Positions 24,382-32,878 of a stretch of DNA of 64,000 nt are shown here, one piece after another. The stretch comes from Elusimicrobiota bacterium (GTDB lineage: Bacteria; Elusimicrobiota; Elusimicrobia; Elusimicrobiales; UBA9959): positions 1 through 64,000 of the forward strand of contig WOVA01000014.1 in NCBI GenBank assembly GCA_009773155.1. Direction: 5' to 3'. The notes under the pieces are model-generated. The model worked only from the letters and a program-made list of their open reading frames with translations. It did no database searches and was not told where the DNA came from. The number at the start of each line of letters is the position of its first letter. Position 1 is the first letter of the stretch. Made by a program: the position numbers and the translations under genes.

Positions 24382-25587
24382 CTAACATTCCTGGCGGACC
24401 AGGTCTAAACGGCTCTCCCGGCGGCGCACTACCTTCCACGCCCGGCCGGTGACCAGCACCTCGGCCGCGCGGGGCCTGGAATTATAATTGGAGCTCATCG
24501 ACATACCGTAAGCCCCGGCCGACATAACGGCCAGCAGGTCGCCCGGCTCCGGCCGCCTCATGGCCACATCCGTGCCGATGAAGTCACCGGTCTCGCAGAC
24601 CGGCCCGACCACGGCGAAGCTCCCGGCCGGGGCCGCCCGTGGCCGCAGCGGCACTATCGGGTGGCGCGAGCCGTAGAAAGCCGGGCGGACCAGGTCGTTC
24701 ATCGCCGCGTCCGCCACCAGAAAATCCTTGCGCCCGCTTTTCTTCATATACAGCACCCGGGTCAGCAGCAGGCCCGCCGGCGCGGCTATGGACCGCCCCG
24801 GCTCGATAATGAGCCGCGTGCCGGGCAGCGAGGCCGCGGGAGCCAGCGCCCGGGCCAGCGCCGCCGGCGGGGCCATCTCGGCCCCCTCGCGCGCCCCCCA
24901 GCCGCCGCCCATGTCCACATATGAAAGCTTTATCCCCGCCGAGGCCAGCCGCCGCACAAAAGCCGCCATCGCGCGCGCCGCCTGGGCGTAAGGCCCGGCC
25001 GAATGTATCTGCGAACCCAGGTGTATATGAGCGCCCGACGGGAAGAGGTAGGACGAAGCGGCCGCCCGGCGGAAGAGAACCTCCGCCTCGGAGAAGGACA
25101 CGCCGAACTTGGAGCCGGACTTGCCCGTGCTGATGAACTTATGGGTGCGGGGGTCTATGTCCGGGTTTATCCGCACGGACACCCTGGCCATCACGCCGCG
25201 CCTGCGCGCCACGGCCTCGAGAGCTTCCAGCTCCTGGGCGGATTCCACATTTATCAGCAGCACCTTCTTCGCCAGGGCAAAGTCCAGCTCCTCCCGCGTC
25301 TTCCCCACCCCCGAGAAAACTATGCGGCCGGGCGGAAAACCGGCCCTCAGCGCCCGGAACAGCTCCCCCCCGGACACCACATCCGCGCCCAGCCCGGAGC
25401 GCGCCAGCAGCCGGCACACCCCTCCCGAAGGATTGGCCTTCATCGCGTAACAGATCAGCGCCTCCGGGAAAGCCCTCCTATACGCCCTCACCTGCCTCAA
25501 CAGCACATCCGCCGAATACACATACACCGGCGTCCCCACCCGCGCGGCTATCTCTTCCAGAGTCTTTAAAGGAAATTTATCCAGCAT
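24382..25587 (-). CDS. lysA: Diaminopimelate decarboxylase
   Basis: A 401-residue fold-type III PLP enzyme making L-lysine from meso-DAP. Evidence: YAMKANPSG with the PLP lysine, AHIHLGSQI, DMGGGWG for phosphate binding, EPGRSIAAPAG, the active-site Cys in GPVCETGDFIG and GAYGMSMSSNYNSRPR near the C-terminus. The ATG directly follows the T-run of the tRNA-Leu terminator, with no ribosome site between. Expression may therefore depend on readthrough or leaderless initiation. Confidence 0.94.
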   Translation of the reverse strand: MLDKFPLKTLEEIAARVGTPVYVYSADVLLRQVRAYRRAFPEALICYAMKANPSGGVCRLLARSGLGADVVSGGELFRALRAGFPPGRIVFSGVGKTREELDFALAKKVLLINVESAQELEALEAVARRRGVMARVSVRINPDIDPRTHKFISTGKSGSKFGVSFSEAEVLFRRAAASSYLFPSGAHIHLGSQIHSAGPYAQAARAMAAFVRRLASAGIKLSYVDMGGGWGAREGAEMAPPAALARALAPAASLPGTRLIIEPGRSIAAPAGLLLTRVLYMKKSGRKDFLVADAAMNDLVRPAFYGSRHPIVPLRPRAAPAGSFAVVGPVCETGDFIGTDVAMRRPEPGDLLAVMSAGAYGMSMSSNYNSRPRAAEVLVTGRAWKVVRRRESRLDLVRQEC

Positions 25588-25623
25588 AAAAAAAAGAGGG
25601 AGGGCCGTTAAAACCCTCCCCTC
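25588..25623 (-). terminator. Terminator of tRNA-Leu, abutting the lysA start
   Basis: On the minus strand, GGGAGGG (25614-25620) pairs with CCCTCCC (25598-25604). It is followed by TCTTTTTTTT and then immediately by the lysA ATG. Confidence 0.85.
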
Positions 25624-25634
25624 GGAAAAACAAC

Positions 25635-25716
25635 TGCGCGGGGCGGGAATCGAACCCGCAAGCCGTTAGGCACACGCCCCTCAAACGTGCGTGTCTACCA
25701 GTTCCACCACCCGCGC
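25635..25716 (-). tRNA. tRNA-Leu (anticodon GAG)
   Basis: Class II tRNA of 82 bases on the minus strand. Acceptor GCGCGGG pairs with CCCGCGC. The anticodon stem CACGT/GCGTG has loop TTGAGGG (anticodon GAG). A variable arm TGCCTAACGGCT and T arm GCGGGTTCGATTCCCGC are present. CCA is not encoded. Confidence 0.95.
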
Positions 25717-25740
25717 ATAAAAAGAACAGACGACCCCTAA

Positions 25741-25746
25741 ATTCTA
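25741..25746 (-). promoter_or_regulatory. -10 box (TATAGAAT) of tRNA-Leu
   Basis: The minus strand reads TTTTATAGAATTTAGG, 25 bases before the tRNA and just after the secG stop. It matches the box before tRNA-Ala. Confidence 0.45.
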
Positions 25747-25771
25747 TAAAATCGGGGGCCGTTCCCGCCAG

Positions 25772-26107
25772 TTACTTGCCGGCGGGAGCCGCGGGAGCCG
25801 GAGCCGCGGGCTCGGCAGCCGCCGGCGCCGCCTGCTGCGGCTGCCCCATCGGGTTCTCGAACACCACCGAGCGCCGCCGCTCCGCGTTGGAGAACACCGT
25901 CAGCATGATGGACGTCGCCGCGAAGGAGATCGCCAGCCACATCGTGAACTTCTTGATGAACGTCGTCCCGCTGCCGGAAGAGAACAGCGCGTCGCCGCCG
26001 CCGCCGAACATGGCCAGCGCCGAACCCTTGCTGCTCTGGAACACGACTATGACGATTATCAGCAGGAACGCTATCAGCACGTGCAGTATAGTAACCAGTG
26101 TGTACAT
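25772..26107 (-). CDS. secG: Preprotein translocase subunit SecG
   Basis: A 111-residue protein with two membrane segments (residues about 2-24 and 54-75) separated by the SecG loop QSSKGSALAMFGGGGDALFS. An Ala/Pro-rich C-terminal tail follows. It is an accessory subunit of SecYEG. It is the last gene of gap, cDPG-synthetase-like, pgk, secG, starting 24 bases after pgk; pgk-secG linkage is common in bacteria. Confidence 0.94.
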   Translation of the reverse strand: MYTLVTILHVLIAFLLIIVIVVFQSSKGSALAMFGGGGDALFSSGSGTTFIKKFTMWLAISFAATSIMLTVFSNAERRRSVVFENPMGQPQQAAPAAAEPAAPAPAAPAGK

Positions 26108-26131
26108 TTCTTTCTCCTGAATTAACCTAAA

Positions 26132-27337
26132 TCACTTCGACAGCGCCACCAGCCCGGGCAGCGGCTTTCCCTCCACGAACTCCAGCGACGCGCCGCCGCC
26201 GGTGGAGCAATGCGACATCTTCTCGCCCGGCACCTTGGCCGTCTTGAGCACGGAGAGCGTGTCCCCGCCGCCCAGGATGGTGGTCGCGCCGGCCTTGGTC
26301 GCTTCGGCCATCGCGTTGGCCAGCGCCACGCTGCCGCCGGCGAAAGGCTCCATCTCAAAAATACCCACCGGCCCGTTCCAGAACACGGTCTTGGCCGCCT
26401 TCACCTTGTCGGCGAAGAGCAGTTCCGTCCTGGGGCCGATATCCACTCCTATCCAGTCGTCGCCGATGGCCATCGACTGCGTAACTTCCTTGGGCGACTC
26501 GGGCTTTATCTCCTTCACCACTATATGGTCGGCCGGCAGCAGCAGCTCCACATTGTTCTTGAAGGCCTTGAGGATGATCTGCTTAGCCTCCTCCACCTTC
26601 TCCGCCTCCAGCAGCGACTTGCCGATATTGGTGTTCTGCGCGGCCAGGAAGGTGTACGCCATCCCGCCGCCTATTATCAGCGTGTCCACCTTCTCTATCA
26701 GGCTATAGAGCACGCTTATCTTGTCGGAAACCTTGGCCCCGCCGATGATGGCCACAAAGGGCCGCGCCGGGTTGGACATCGCCTTGTCCAGGTATTCCAG
26801 TTCCTTCTGCACCAGCAGGCCGATGGCGCCGGGCAAAAACTTAGTGACGGCGGAGGTGGAGGCGTGCGCGCGATGCACCGCGCCGAAGGCCTCCTGCACG
26901 AAGAACTCGCCGTGCGCGGAGAGCAGTTTTGCGAAAGCCTCGTCGTTCTTCTCCTCCCCGGGATGATAGCGCAGGTTCTCCAGCAGCACTATCTCGCCGT
27001 TCCTGGCGGCCTTGACCACCTTCTCCGCCGACGGGCCCACGCAGTCGGCCGCGAAGTGAACCTTCACGCCGGCCAGCTTCTCGAGAGCGGGCGCCACCGG
27101 CGCCAGCGTGTACTTGGGGTCCACCTTCCCCTTGGGGCGGCCCATATGGGCCATCAGCACCACCTTGCAGTTATTGTCCAGCAGGAGCTTGAGCGTGCGC
27201 AGCGTCTCGCGCATGCGCGTATCGTCCTTGATGACGCCTTCCTTTATCGGCACATTGTAATCCACGCGCATCAGCACGGACTTACCCTTGAGGTCCATGT
27301 CCTGCACTTTCGCCAGCTTGAGTACGGTAGTCGTCAT
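26132..27337 (-). CDS. pgk: Phosphoglycerate kinase
   Basis: A 401-residue glycolytic kinase (1,3-bisphosphoglycerate + ADP to 3-phosphoglycerate + ATP). Evidence: SVLMRVDYNVPIKEG, VVLMAHMGRPKGK, PFVAIIGGAKVSDKI, FWNGPVGIFE and a nucleotide-binding LGGGDTLSVL near the C-terminus. GGGAG lies about seven bases before the ATG. It starts 62 bases after the cDPG-synthetase-like gene. Confidence 0.97.
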   Translation of the reverse strand: MTTTVLKLAKVQDMDLKGKSVLMRVDYNVPIKEGVIKDDTRMRETLRTLKLLLDNNCKVVLMAHMGRPKGKVDPKYTLAPVAPALEKLAGVKVHFAADCVGPSAEKVVKAARNGEIVLLENLRYHPGEEKNDEAFAKLLSAHGEFFVQEAFGAVHRAHASTSAVTKFLPGAIGLLVQKELEYLDKAMSNPARPFVAIIGGAKVSDKISVLYSLIEKVDTLIIGGGMAYTFLAAQNTNIGKSLLEAEKVEEAKQIILKAFKNNVELLLPADHIVVKEIKPESPKEVTQSMAIGDDWIGVDIGPRTELLFADKVKAAKTVFWNGPVGIFEMEPFAGGSVALANAMAEATKAGATTILGGGDTLSVLKTAKVPGEKMSHCSTGGGASLEFVEGKPLPGLVALSK

Positions 27338-27399
27338 GTATAGCTCCCGCTTTTAAAATTGTCCGGCGCCCGCGCGCGGCGGGCGCCGGTAACCATTCA

Positions 27400-28716
27400 C
27401 TACTTCAGCAGCTTCTCCAGCAGTTCCTTCAGGCCCGGCGTGGTCCGCTCCTTGAGGGAGTAGGTCACGCGCAGGGACGGTTTATTGAACTTCAGATGCG
27501 CCGCCAGGTCTATCGGCGTGCCCACCAGCACCAGGTCCGCGGGTATCGCGTTGATGGTGTCCTTGAGCTCCTTCATCTGGTCGTCGCCGTAGCCCATCGC
27601 CGGCAGTATATCCTCTAGCTGGCGGAAGTTCTCGTAGACCGTCTTGATGGTACCGATGGCGTAAGGCCGGGGGTCAACTATCTCTTTGGCCCCGTACTGC
27701 TTGGCGGCCACATATCCCGCGCCGTAATCCATGTCGCCGTGGGTCAGCGTCGGGCCGTCCTCCACCACCAGCACCTTCTTGTTCTTGATCTTCTCGCCGC
27801 CTACCACGCCCACCGGGCTCTCGGCCTCGATGATCTTCGCCTTGGGGTTCATCAGCTTGATATTGTCCTTTACGTCCTCCACCGCGTCGGGCTCGGCGGT
27901 GTCCACCTTGTTGATGATGACCACGTCCGCCTGGCGCAGGTTGACCGCGCCCGGGTGGAACGTCGCCTCGTGGCCGGCCCGCAGCGGGTCGGTCACCACC
28001 ACGTGCAGGTCCGGGGCGTAGAACGGCAGGTCGTTATTGCCGCCGTCCCAGAGTATCACGTCGGCCTCTTTCTCGGCCTCCGCCAGGATCACGCCGTAGT
28101 CCACGCCCGCGTAAACTATCACGCCCGCGGCTATGTGCGGCTCGTACTCCTCCATCTCCTCGATGGTGCACTTGTGCCTGGTCAGGTCTTCCAGCGTCGC
28201 GTAGCGCTGGCAGGTCTGGGCCGCCAGGTCGCCGTAAGGCATGGGATGGCGTATCGCCACCACCTTCTTGCCCATCTTCTTGAGCATGCCGGCTATGGCG
28301 CGCGTGGTCTGGCTCTTGCCGCAGCCGGTGCGCACCGCGCAGACGGCTATGACCGGCTTCTTCGACTTTATATAGGTATGGTCGCCCGAGAGCAGCTTGA
28401 AGTCCGCCCCGCCGGCCAGGGCGATCGAACCCTTCGCCATGACGGTATCGAAGCTCACGTCGGAGTAGGCGAAGACCACCTCATCCACCTTGAACTTCCT
28501 GATAAGCTCCGGCATCTCCTTTTCTTCGAATATCGGGATGCCGTTGGGGTAGAGTTTCCCGGAAAGTTCCCTGGGATACTTGCGCCCGGCGATATTGGGG
28601 ATCTGGCAGGCGGTAAAGGCGACGACCTCGTAATCGGGGTTCTCGCGGTAGTACACGTTGAAGTTATGGAAGTCGCGGCCCGCGGCTCCCATTATAAGCA
28701 CTTTCTTCCTGGCCAT
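27400..28716 (-). CDS. Cyclic 2,3-diphosphoglycerate synthetase-like GTPase/ATPase
   Basis: A 438-residue protein. It shows KVLIMGAAGRDFHNFNVYYR at the N-terminus, a P-loop AVRTGCGKSQTTRAIAGML at about residues 135-153, ILWDGGNNDLPFY, VVVTDPLRAGHE and VIINKVDTAE. This matches the family of archaeal cyclic 2,3-diphosphoglycerate synthetase, which makes the thermoprotectant cDPG from 2,3-DPG and ATP. Bacterial members are common in some phyla but poorly studied. Its place between gap and pgk, whose substrates and products are phosphoglycerates, supports a related function. AAGGAG precedes the ATG, 22 bases after gap. Confidence 0.8.
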   Translation of the reverse strand: MARKKVLIMGAAGRDFHNFNVYYRENPDYEVVAFTACQIPNIAGRKYPRELSGKLYPNGIPIFEEKEMPELIRKFKVDEVVFAYSDVSFDTVMAKGSIALAGGADFKLLSGDHTYIKSKKPVIAVCAVRTGCGKSQTTRAIAGMLKKMGKKVVAIRHPMPYGDLAAQTCQRYATLEDLTRHKCTIEEMEEYEPHIAAGVIVYAGVDYGVILAEAEKEADVILWDGGNNDLPFYAPDLHVVVTDPLRAGHEATFHPGAVNLRQADVVIINKVDTAEPDAVEDVKDNIKLMNPKAKIIEAESPVGVVGGEKIKNKKVLVVEDGPTLTHGDMDYGAGYVAAKQYGAKEIVDPRPYAIGTIKTVYENFRQLEDILPAMGYGDDQMKELKDTINAIPADLVLVGTPIDLAAHLKFNKPSLRVTYSLKERTTPGLKELLEKLLK

Positions 28717-28738
28717 GGTTGCTCCTTGAATTTTTGGA

Positions 28739-29791
28739 TTACAGGCCTTTTTTGACCATATAGGCGATGAGATCGACCACGCGGCAGGAATAGCCCCACT
28801 CGTTGTCGTACCAGGCCAGGACCTTGGCGAAGTTGCCGCCTATGACCTTGGTGCTCCCGGCGTCCACGCTGGAGCTGTAGGGCGAGTGGTTGAAGTCTAT
28901 GCTCACCAGCGGCTCCTCCACGTATTCCAGGATGCCCTTCAGCGGGCCCTCGGCGGCCTTCTTGATCGCCGCGTTGATCTCCTCGGCCGTGGCCGGCTTG
29001 GCCAGCTGCACGGTCAGGTCCACCACGGAAACGTTGGGCGTGGGCACGCGGATGGCGAAGCCGTCCAGCCTGCCCTTAAGCTCGGGCATGACCAGCGAGA
29101 TGGCCTTGGCCGCGCCCGTCGAGGTAGGGATCATGCTGACCGCGGCCGCGCGGGCGCGCCGCATGTCGCTGTGCGCCATATCGTGGACCTTCTGGTCGTT
29201 GGTATAGGCGTGGATGGTGGTCATCAGGCCCTTCTCGATGCCCCAGTTGTCCTGCAGCACCTTGGCGAAAGGCGCCAGGCAGTTGGTGGTGCACGAGGCG
29301 TTGGAGACCACGTGGTGGTTCCTGGGGTCGTACTTATCCTCGTTGACGCCCAGCACCACGGTCAGGTCCTCGCCCTGCGCGGGGGCCGAGATGATGACCT
29401 TCCTGGCGCCGCCCTTGGTGATGTGATTCTCGGCGCCTTCCACGGTCTTGCCCTTCTTGTTGACGCCGTCCTTCTTGATGGTGAACAGGCCGGTGGACTC
29501 CACCACTATGTCCACGCCCAGGCTCTTCCACGGTATGGCGCCCGGGGACTTCTCCTTGAAGACCTTTATCTTCCTGCCGTCCACGGAGAGCTCGTCGTCG
29601 GCCGTGGCCTTAACTTCCCCCTCCAGGCGGCCGTGCACCGAATCGTACTTAAGGAGATGCGCGTTGGTCTTGGAGTCGGTGAGGTCGTTGACCGCCACCA
29701 GCTCGATATCGCCGGCCTTGCGGGCCAGTATAGCGCGCGCCACCAGCCGGCCTATGCGCCCGAAACCGTTTATGCCAATTTTAACAGCCAT
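28739..29791 (-). CDS. gap: Glyceraldehyde-3-phosphate dehydrogenase
   Basis: A 350-residue type I GAPDH. The NAD-binding start is [19 protein letters not shown], the catalytic Cys lies in [12 protein letters not shown] and the catalytic His in [16 protein letters not shown] and [15 protein letters not shown] follow. The frame extends 32 codons upstream, but AAGGAG about eight bases before 29791 and the family N-terminus fix the start. The promoter TGCTATAAT lies at 29856-29864. It is the first gene of a four-gene glycolysis/secretion operon. Confidence 0.97.
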   Translation of the reverse strand: MAVKIGINGFGRIGRLVARAILARKAGDIELVAVNDLTDSKTNAHLLKYDSVHGRLEGEVKATADDELSVDGRKIKVFKEKSPGAIPWKSLGVDIVVESTGLFTIKKDGVNKKGKTVEGAENHITKGGARKVIISAPAQGEDLTVVLGVNEDKYDPRNHHVVSNASCTTNCLAPFAKVLQDNWGIEKGLMTTIHAYTNDQKVHDMAHSDMRRARAAAVSMIPTSTGAAKAISLVMPELKGRLDGFAIRVPTPNVSVVDLTVQLAKPATAEEINAAIKKAAEGPLKGILEYVEEPLVSIDFNHSPYSSSVDAGSTKVIGGNFAKVLAWYDNEWGYSCRVVDLIAYMVKKGL

Positions 29792-29855
29792 TTGTATCTC
29801 CTTGTCACCGGGAATTGACCGCAAAATCCGCCGGAACCGCGTCTGCTTGAGTCTT

Positions 29856-29864
29856 ATTATAGCA
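29856..29864 (-). promoter_or_regulatory. Extended -10 promoter of the gap operon
   Basis: The minus strand reads CCTTTGCTATAATAAGAC, giving a leader of about 57 bases. The box overlaps the stop codon of the upstream ATPase gene. The same CCTTTGCTATAAT precedes gmd at 50875. Confidence 0.6.
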
Positions 29865-31020
29865 AAGGCAACAGCCTGTCCGCCCACATATCCGCGAGGA
29901 ATTTACGCCACGGGTATATATTTATCCCGTCTACGCAACGCGGTTCCGGATCCAGTGAAATAACGGCATAATCTCTCACAAGACCCTCCTCCCGAAGGGC
30001 TTTAAGACCGCGCAAGTGACGTTCTGTCACCATATCGCTCGACTTGAATTCCAGGGCCAGGAGGTCGCCCACCACGCAATCGACCTCAAAGCCGGCGGTG
30101 CTCCGCCAGTACTGCAACGCGGCGGCGCTGCGGCGGTAGCCCAGATACGCCCGCAGTTCCATAAAGAGAAAATGCTCGAAACATTTTACAAATAGCTCGC
30201 CGCGCGGGGCTATCACCCCCCGCTGCGCCATAGCGTTGACCACGCCCACATCGAAAAGGAAGAACTTGGAACGCGCTATCGCCTTGCGCTTTTTAGTGGC
30301 CCGGAAAGAATGCACCGGAAAGCCCACAAGCGTTTCCTCCAGTATCTGCACATAGTTGTGCAGGGTGCGGGCGGGAACGCCGCAATCCCCGGCTATCCCT
30401 TCGTAATTAAGTTCTTCCCCGTTCTGCAGCGCCATAACATCCAGAAAGCGGGCGAATTGGGAAATGTTCCTCACCAGGGCCTCGGCGGTGATCTCTTCCC
30501 GCAGGTAGAGGTCGCAATAGCCGCGCAATTCGTCCGCGTAATCTTCGCGGGGCAGTATGCGCGGAATACCGCCGCGGTTAAGATAGGTTAAAAGATCGAA
30601 ATCCGGGATCTCATTCGAACAAAGCGGATACAACCGCGCCTGACGGGCCCTGCCGCCCAGCAGATTAACGCCGCCACGCCTCAACTTACGCGCGCTGCTG
30701 GCGGTCAGGAGGAAACGCGCGTTCTTAGTCTCTATCAGCCTGTGAACCTCGTCCAGCAAAACGGGGAGTTTTTGGATTTCGTCAATCACCACTATCCGGC
30801 CAGGTTCGCCAAGCTCTTCCTCCAGTATTTTAGGGCGCCTGGCTAAACGGCTGAAGGTGTCTGAGTCCAGAAGGTCATACAGCTTCGCGTCAGGCAATTG
30901 TTGGTGTATAAGATACGTTTTGCCGATTGAACGGGGACCGAACAAGAAATGGCTGGATCTCCCAATCAGGTCCGGCAGAGAAAGGATTCGTGAATAGTTA
31001 TTTTGTATCATAATCCGCAT
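29857..31020 (-). CDS. DUF4143-family AAA ATPase (ATPase/nuclease-fold protein)
   Basis: A 387-residue protein with Walker [13 protein letters not shown] (about residues 27-38) and Walker [27 protein letters not shown] is the sensor-like region. The C-terminal DUF4143 domain has a restriction-nuclease-like core ([18 protein letters not shown], an E/D...E-x-K pattern). Members are widespread and often behave as mobile cargo or toxin-like single genes; their role is unknown. The start could be the ATG at 31020 or the ATG three codons later. Its end overlaps the gap promoter. Confidence 0.8.
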   Translation of the reverse strand: MRIMIQNNYSRILSLPDLIGRSSHFLFGPRSIGKTYLIHQQLPDAKLYDLLDSDTFSRLARRPKILEEELGEPGRIVVIDEIQKLPVLLDEVHRLIETKNARFLLTASSARKLRRGGVNLLGGRARQARLYPLCSNEIPDFDLLTYLNRGGIPRILPREDYADELRGYCDLYLREEITAEALVRNISQFARFLDVMALQNGEELNYEGIAGDCGVPARTLHNYVQILEETLVGFPVHSFRATKKRKAIARSKFFLFDVGVVNAMAQRGVIAPRGELFVKCFEHFLFMELRAYLGYRRSAAALQYWRSTAGFEVDCVVGDLLALEFKSSDMVTERHLRGLKALREEGLVRDYAVISLDPEPRCVDGINIYPWRKFLADMWADRLLPLL

Positions 31021-31087
31021 ATATTATGCCAAATATCATAATAATCCGCAACAGCATCTCGCAAACACCCGCCCCCGACCCTTTTTG

Positions 31088-31705
31088 TCAGGGGCGGCGC
31101 AGTTCGGCAAGCCGCTTGAGCACATGAGCCCGGGCCATGGGGTTTTTCACGAAAGCGGCCCAGCCGGCCGCCTTCTTGCGGTCCAGCCCCGACAGATCCA
31201 ACTCCGGGAAATAAGAGAAACGCTTTTTCCGAAAAGCCGAAATGTACAGGCAATCCACCAGCGCCTTCTCGGGCGAAGCCAGCGGAAAGCCGCGCCCCGC
31301 GTCCCACTCGAAGCCGCGGAACATCCCGGGCGCCAGGTGATGCAGGACGAAATTCCCGGCGCGCGTCGCCAGCGCGCGGCTGTGCGAAGTGGAAGCCAGC
31401 GTCACCACCTGGGGGATCTGCCCCACGACGCCGTGCAGATGCAGCGCGCTGGTGAACGACACGTAGACGCGCTGCTTAGGCAGCAGGTAAGGCACCACTT
31501 CATACTGGCCGGGAAGCCCGGCCCCGGCGGCCCACAGCCCGTGGCCGATCTTTACCGCCTGCCCCTGGCGCGCCAGAAAAGCCAGCCCCTGGGACACCAC
31601 CGACCCGGAGCGCCCGGATACCGCCGCCAGCTCCCGGGAGGTGAACACCTTCCGCCCAAGCGCGGCCATATGGCCGGCGAGGGTCCGCTCACCCGTTGGC
31701 CGCAT
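31088..31705 (-). CDS. AbiEi-like antitoxin / transcriptional regulator (type IV toxin-antitoxin)
   Basis: A 205-residue protein with an N-terminal winged-helix-like segment (FTSRELAAVSGRSGSVVSQ, about residues 21-39). The AbiEi C-terminal domain contains YVSFTSALHLHG, LASPEKALVDCLYIS and FPELDLSGLDRKK. AbiEi antitoxins both neutralise AbiEii and repress the operon through DNA binding. The start overlaps the end of the AbiEii gene by 17 bases. The order (toxin first) is the reverse of the usual abiEi-abiEii. Confidence 0.82.
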   Translation of the reverse strand: MRPTGERTLAGHMAALGRKVFTSRELAAVSGRSGSVVSQGLAFLARQGQAVKIGHGLWAAGAGLPGQYEVVPYLLPKQRVYVSFTSALHLHGVVGQIPQVVTLASTSHSRALATRAGNFVLHHLAPGMFRGFEWDAGRGFPLASPEKALVDCLYISAFRKKRFSYFPELDLSGLDRKKAAGWAAFVKNPMARAHVLKRLAELRRP

Positions 31706-32462
31706 AAAGTTCCTCCACGAAAGCGGACGCCTTCAGTTTCACCTCGTCCCACGCCTCCGGCGCGGAGTAAACAGCCCTGTCCGCGGGGGACAGGTACTCC
31801 GCCACGGCGTCCCGGAACGACTCGAAACCCGCGGCGAGCAGATTTTCCCGGACGCGGGCAAGCCCCCCCTCCGGCAGCGGCAGCCGCGCCTCTCCCGGCC
31901 TCACCTGTGAGGAAAGCAGATAGAGGTCGAAAATATCCCTCGCCTGGGGCGTGGAGCGCGACAGCACCGCCCCGATCTTCTGCGCCGCCGCGGCTCCGGC
32001 CGGGTAATGCCGCACCAGGAGCGGCGCCATCGCGTACGGACGCAGCACGGAGGCCGGTACGCTTTCGGCCACGGCCTCCCCGGAAAAGCCCCGGCGGGAA
32101 AACTCCACCTTCGTAAAATAATCGCCCCCGTCCGCCGTCAGTATGTGCACCTTGAACCGCTGCGTGACGGACGTCTGCCTGGCCGCCGCCATATCCGGCG
32201 GGGTAACCCCGGTTATCCCGTAGGTCCTGAGGTTCTCCCGGAAAGAAGGGGAGGTCAGGATGCGCAGCACCCGCTTGCGCACGGAGTCCACCGGCAGGCC
32301 TTCTACGTCCAGGTCCATATCCTCGGAATACCGGACGCTCCTGAAAAAGAGCCGCAGATTCACCCCGCCCTTGAGCGCCCAGAACCGCGGCGGCATATCC
32401 GCGCCCAGGTAACGGAGGAACTCCAGGTGAAATATCTCCCGCAATTGAAGTTGCGTGTACAT
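31689..32462 (-). CDS. AbiEii-like nucleotidyltransferase toxin
   Basis: A 257-residue DUF1814-type nucleotidyltransferase. LKGGVNLRLFFRSVRYSEDM followed by DLD gives the G-G...(S/D)-x-D-x-D active site of AbiEii/MenA-type toxins, which transfer nucleotides to tRNA or other targets. ARDIFDLYLL lies near residue 190. The ATG is six bases after a TATAAT box, with a 20-bp palindrome just upstream, so the transcript is probably leaderless and the pair autoregulated. It overlaps the antitoxin gene. Confidence 0.82.
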   Translation of the reverse strand: MYTQLQLREIFHLEFLRYLGADMPPRFWALKGGVNLRLFFRSVRYSEDMDLDVEGLPVDSVRKRVLRILTSPSFRENLRTYGITGVTPPDMAAARQTSVTQRFKVHILTADGGDYFTKVEFSRRGFSGEAVAESVPASVLRPYAMAPLLVRHYPAGAAAAQKIGAVLSRSTPQARDIFDLYLLSSQVRPGEARLPLPEGGLARVRENLLAAGFESFRDAVAEYLSPADRAVYSAPEAWDEVKLKASAFVEELYAANG

Positions 32463-32468
32463 GTATGT

Positions 32469-32493
32469 ATTATAATTTAGTTACAACTAAATT
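32469..32493 (-). promoter_or_regulatory. Promoter with palindromic operator candidate for the AbiE pair
   Basis: On the minus strand TATAAT (32469-32474) ends six bases before the toxin ATG. Immediately upstream is a perfect 9-bp inverted repeat, AATTTAGTT-AC-AACTAAATT (32474-32493), a likely AbiEi binding site overlapping the -10. Confidence 0.6.
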
Positions 32494-32621
32494 TCAATAC
32501 TTATTATCTGCCGCCCCTGTGAGGGCGGCGGCGGAGAACGCCTGTTTCACCGGGAGGGGGTTAATTTCTAAACCAGAAGATATTGTAGGCCCTGGCCGGA
32601 GCGGCCAATGCGGGTGACGGC

Positions 32622-32830
32622 TTTAGCGCTCACTGATACCTATGTTGACCGGCCCGGTGAAATCGGCGGGGCTCTCCATCATGCGCAGCATCCCCTCGAG
32701 CAGGTCGTCCACGTACTGGAAACTCCGCGTCTGCGAGCCGTCGCCGTAAATGGTGATATCCTGCCCGCGCAGGGCCTGCACTGCACTATAAAATTTTATC
32801 AAATACCGTCCCGCCGCGGGGGCGCGAGTT
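32622..32830 (-). pseudogene. Remnant of an NAD-dependent epimerase / UDP-glucuronate decarboxylase-like gene
   Basis: Minus-strand translation gives [34 protein letters not shown] and [13 protein letters not shown], then a stop. This is the middle portion of extended SDR sugar-nucleotide enzymes (UXS-like), which would normally run on for about 80 more residues. Upstream homology fades after about 20 residues ([11 protein letters not shown]) and there is no start or NAD-binding N-terminus. It is a leftover piece beside the polysaccharide locus. The remaining sequence between 32494 and 32863 shows no other gene. Confidence 0.7.
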
Positions 32831-32863
32831 CCGCCCCGGTTACTGCTTAAATTTTACAAATTG

Positions 32864-32869
32864 TATAAT
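32864..32869 (+). promoter_or_regulatory. -10 box, predicted leaderless start of the sugar transferase
   Basis: TTGTATAATAACCCC places TATAAT nine bases before the ATG, with no ribosome site. Confidence 0.5.
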
Positions 32870-32878
32870 AACCCCACT

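Noticed and set aside
26210..27343. 377-codon plus-strand open frame
   Set aside because: Shadow of pgk on the opposite strand in GC-rich sequence.
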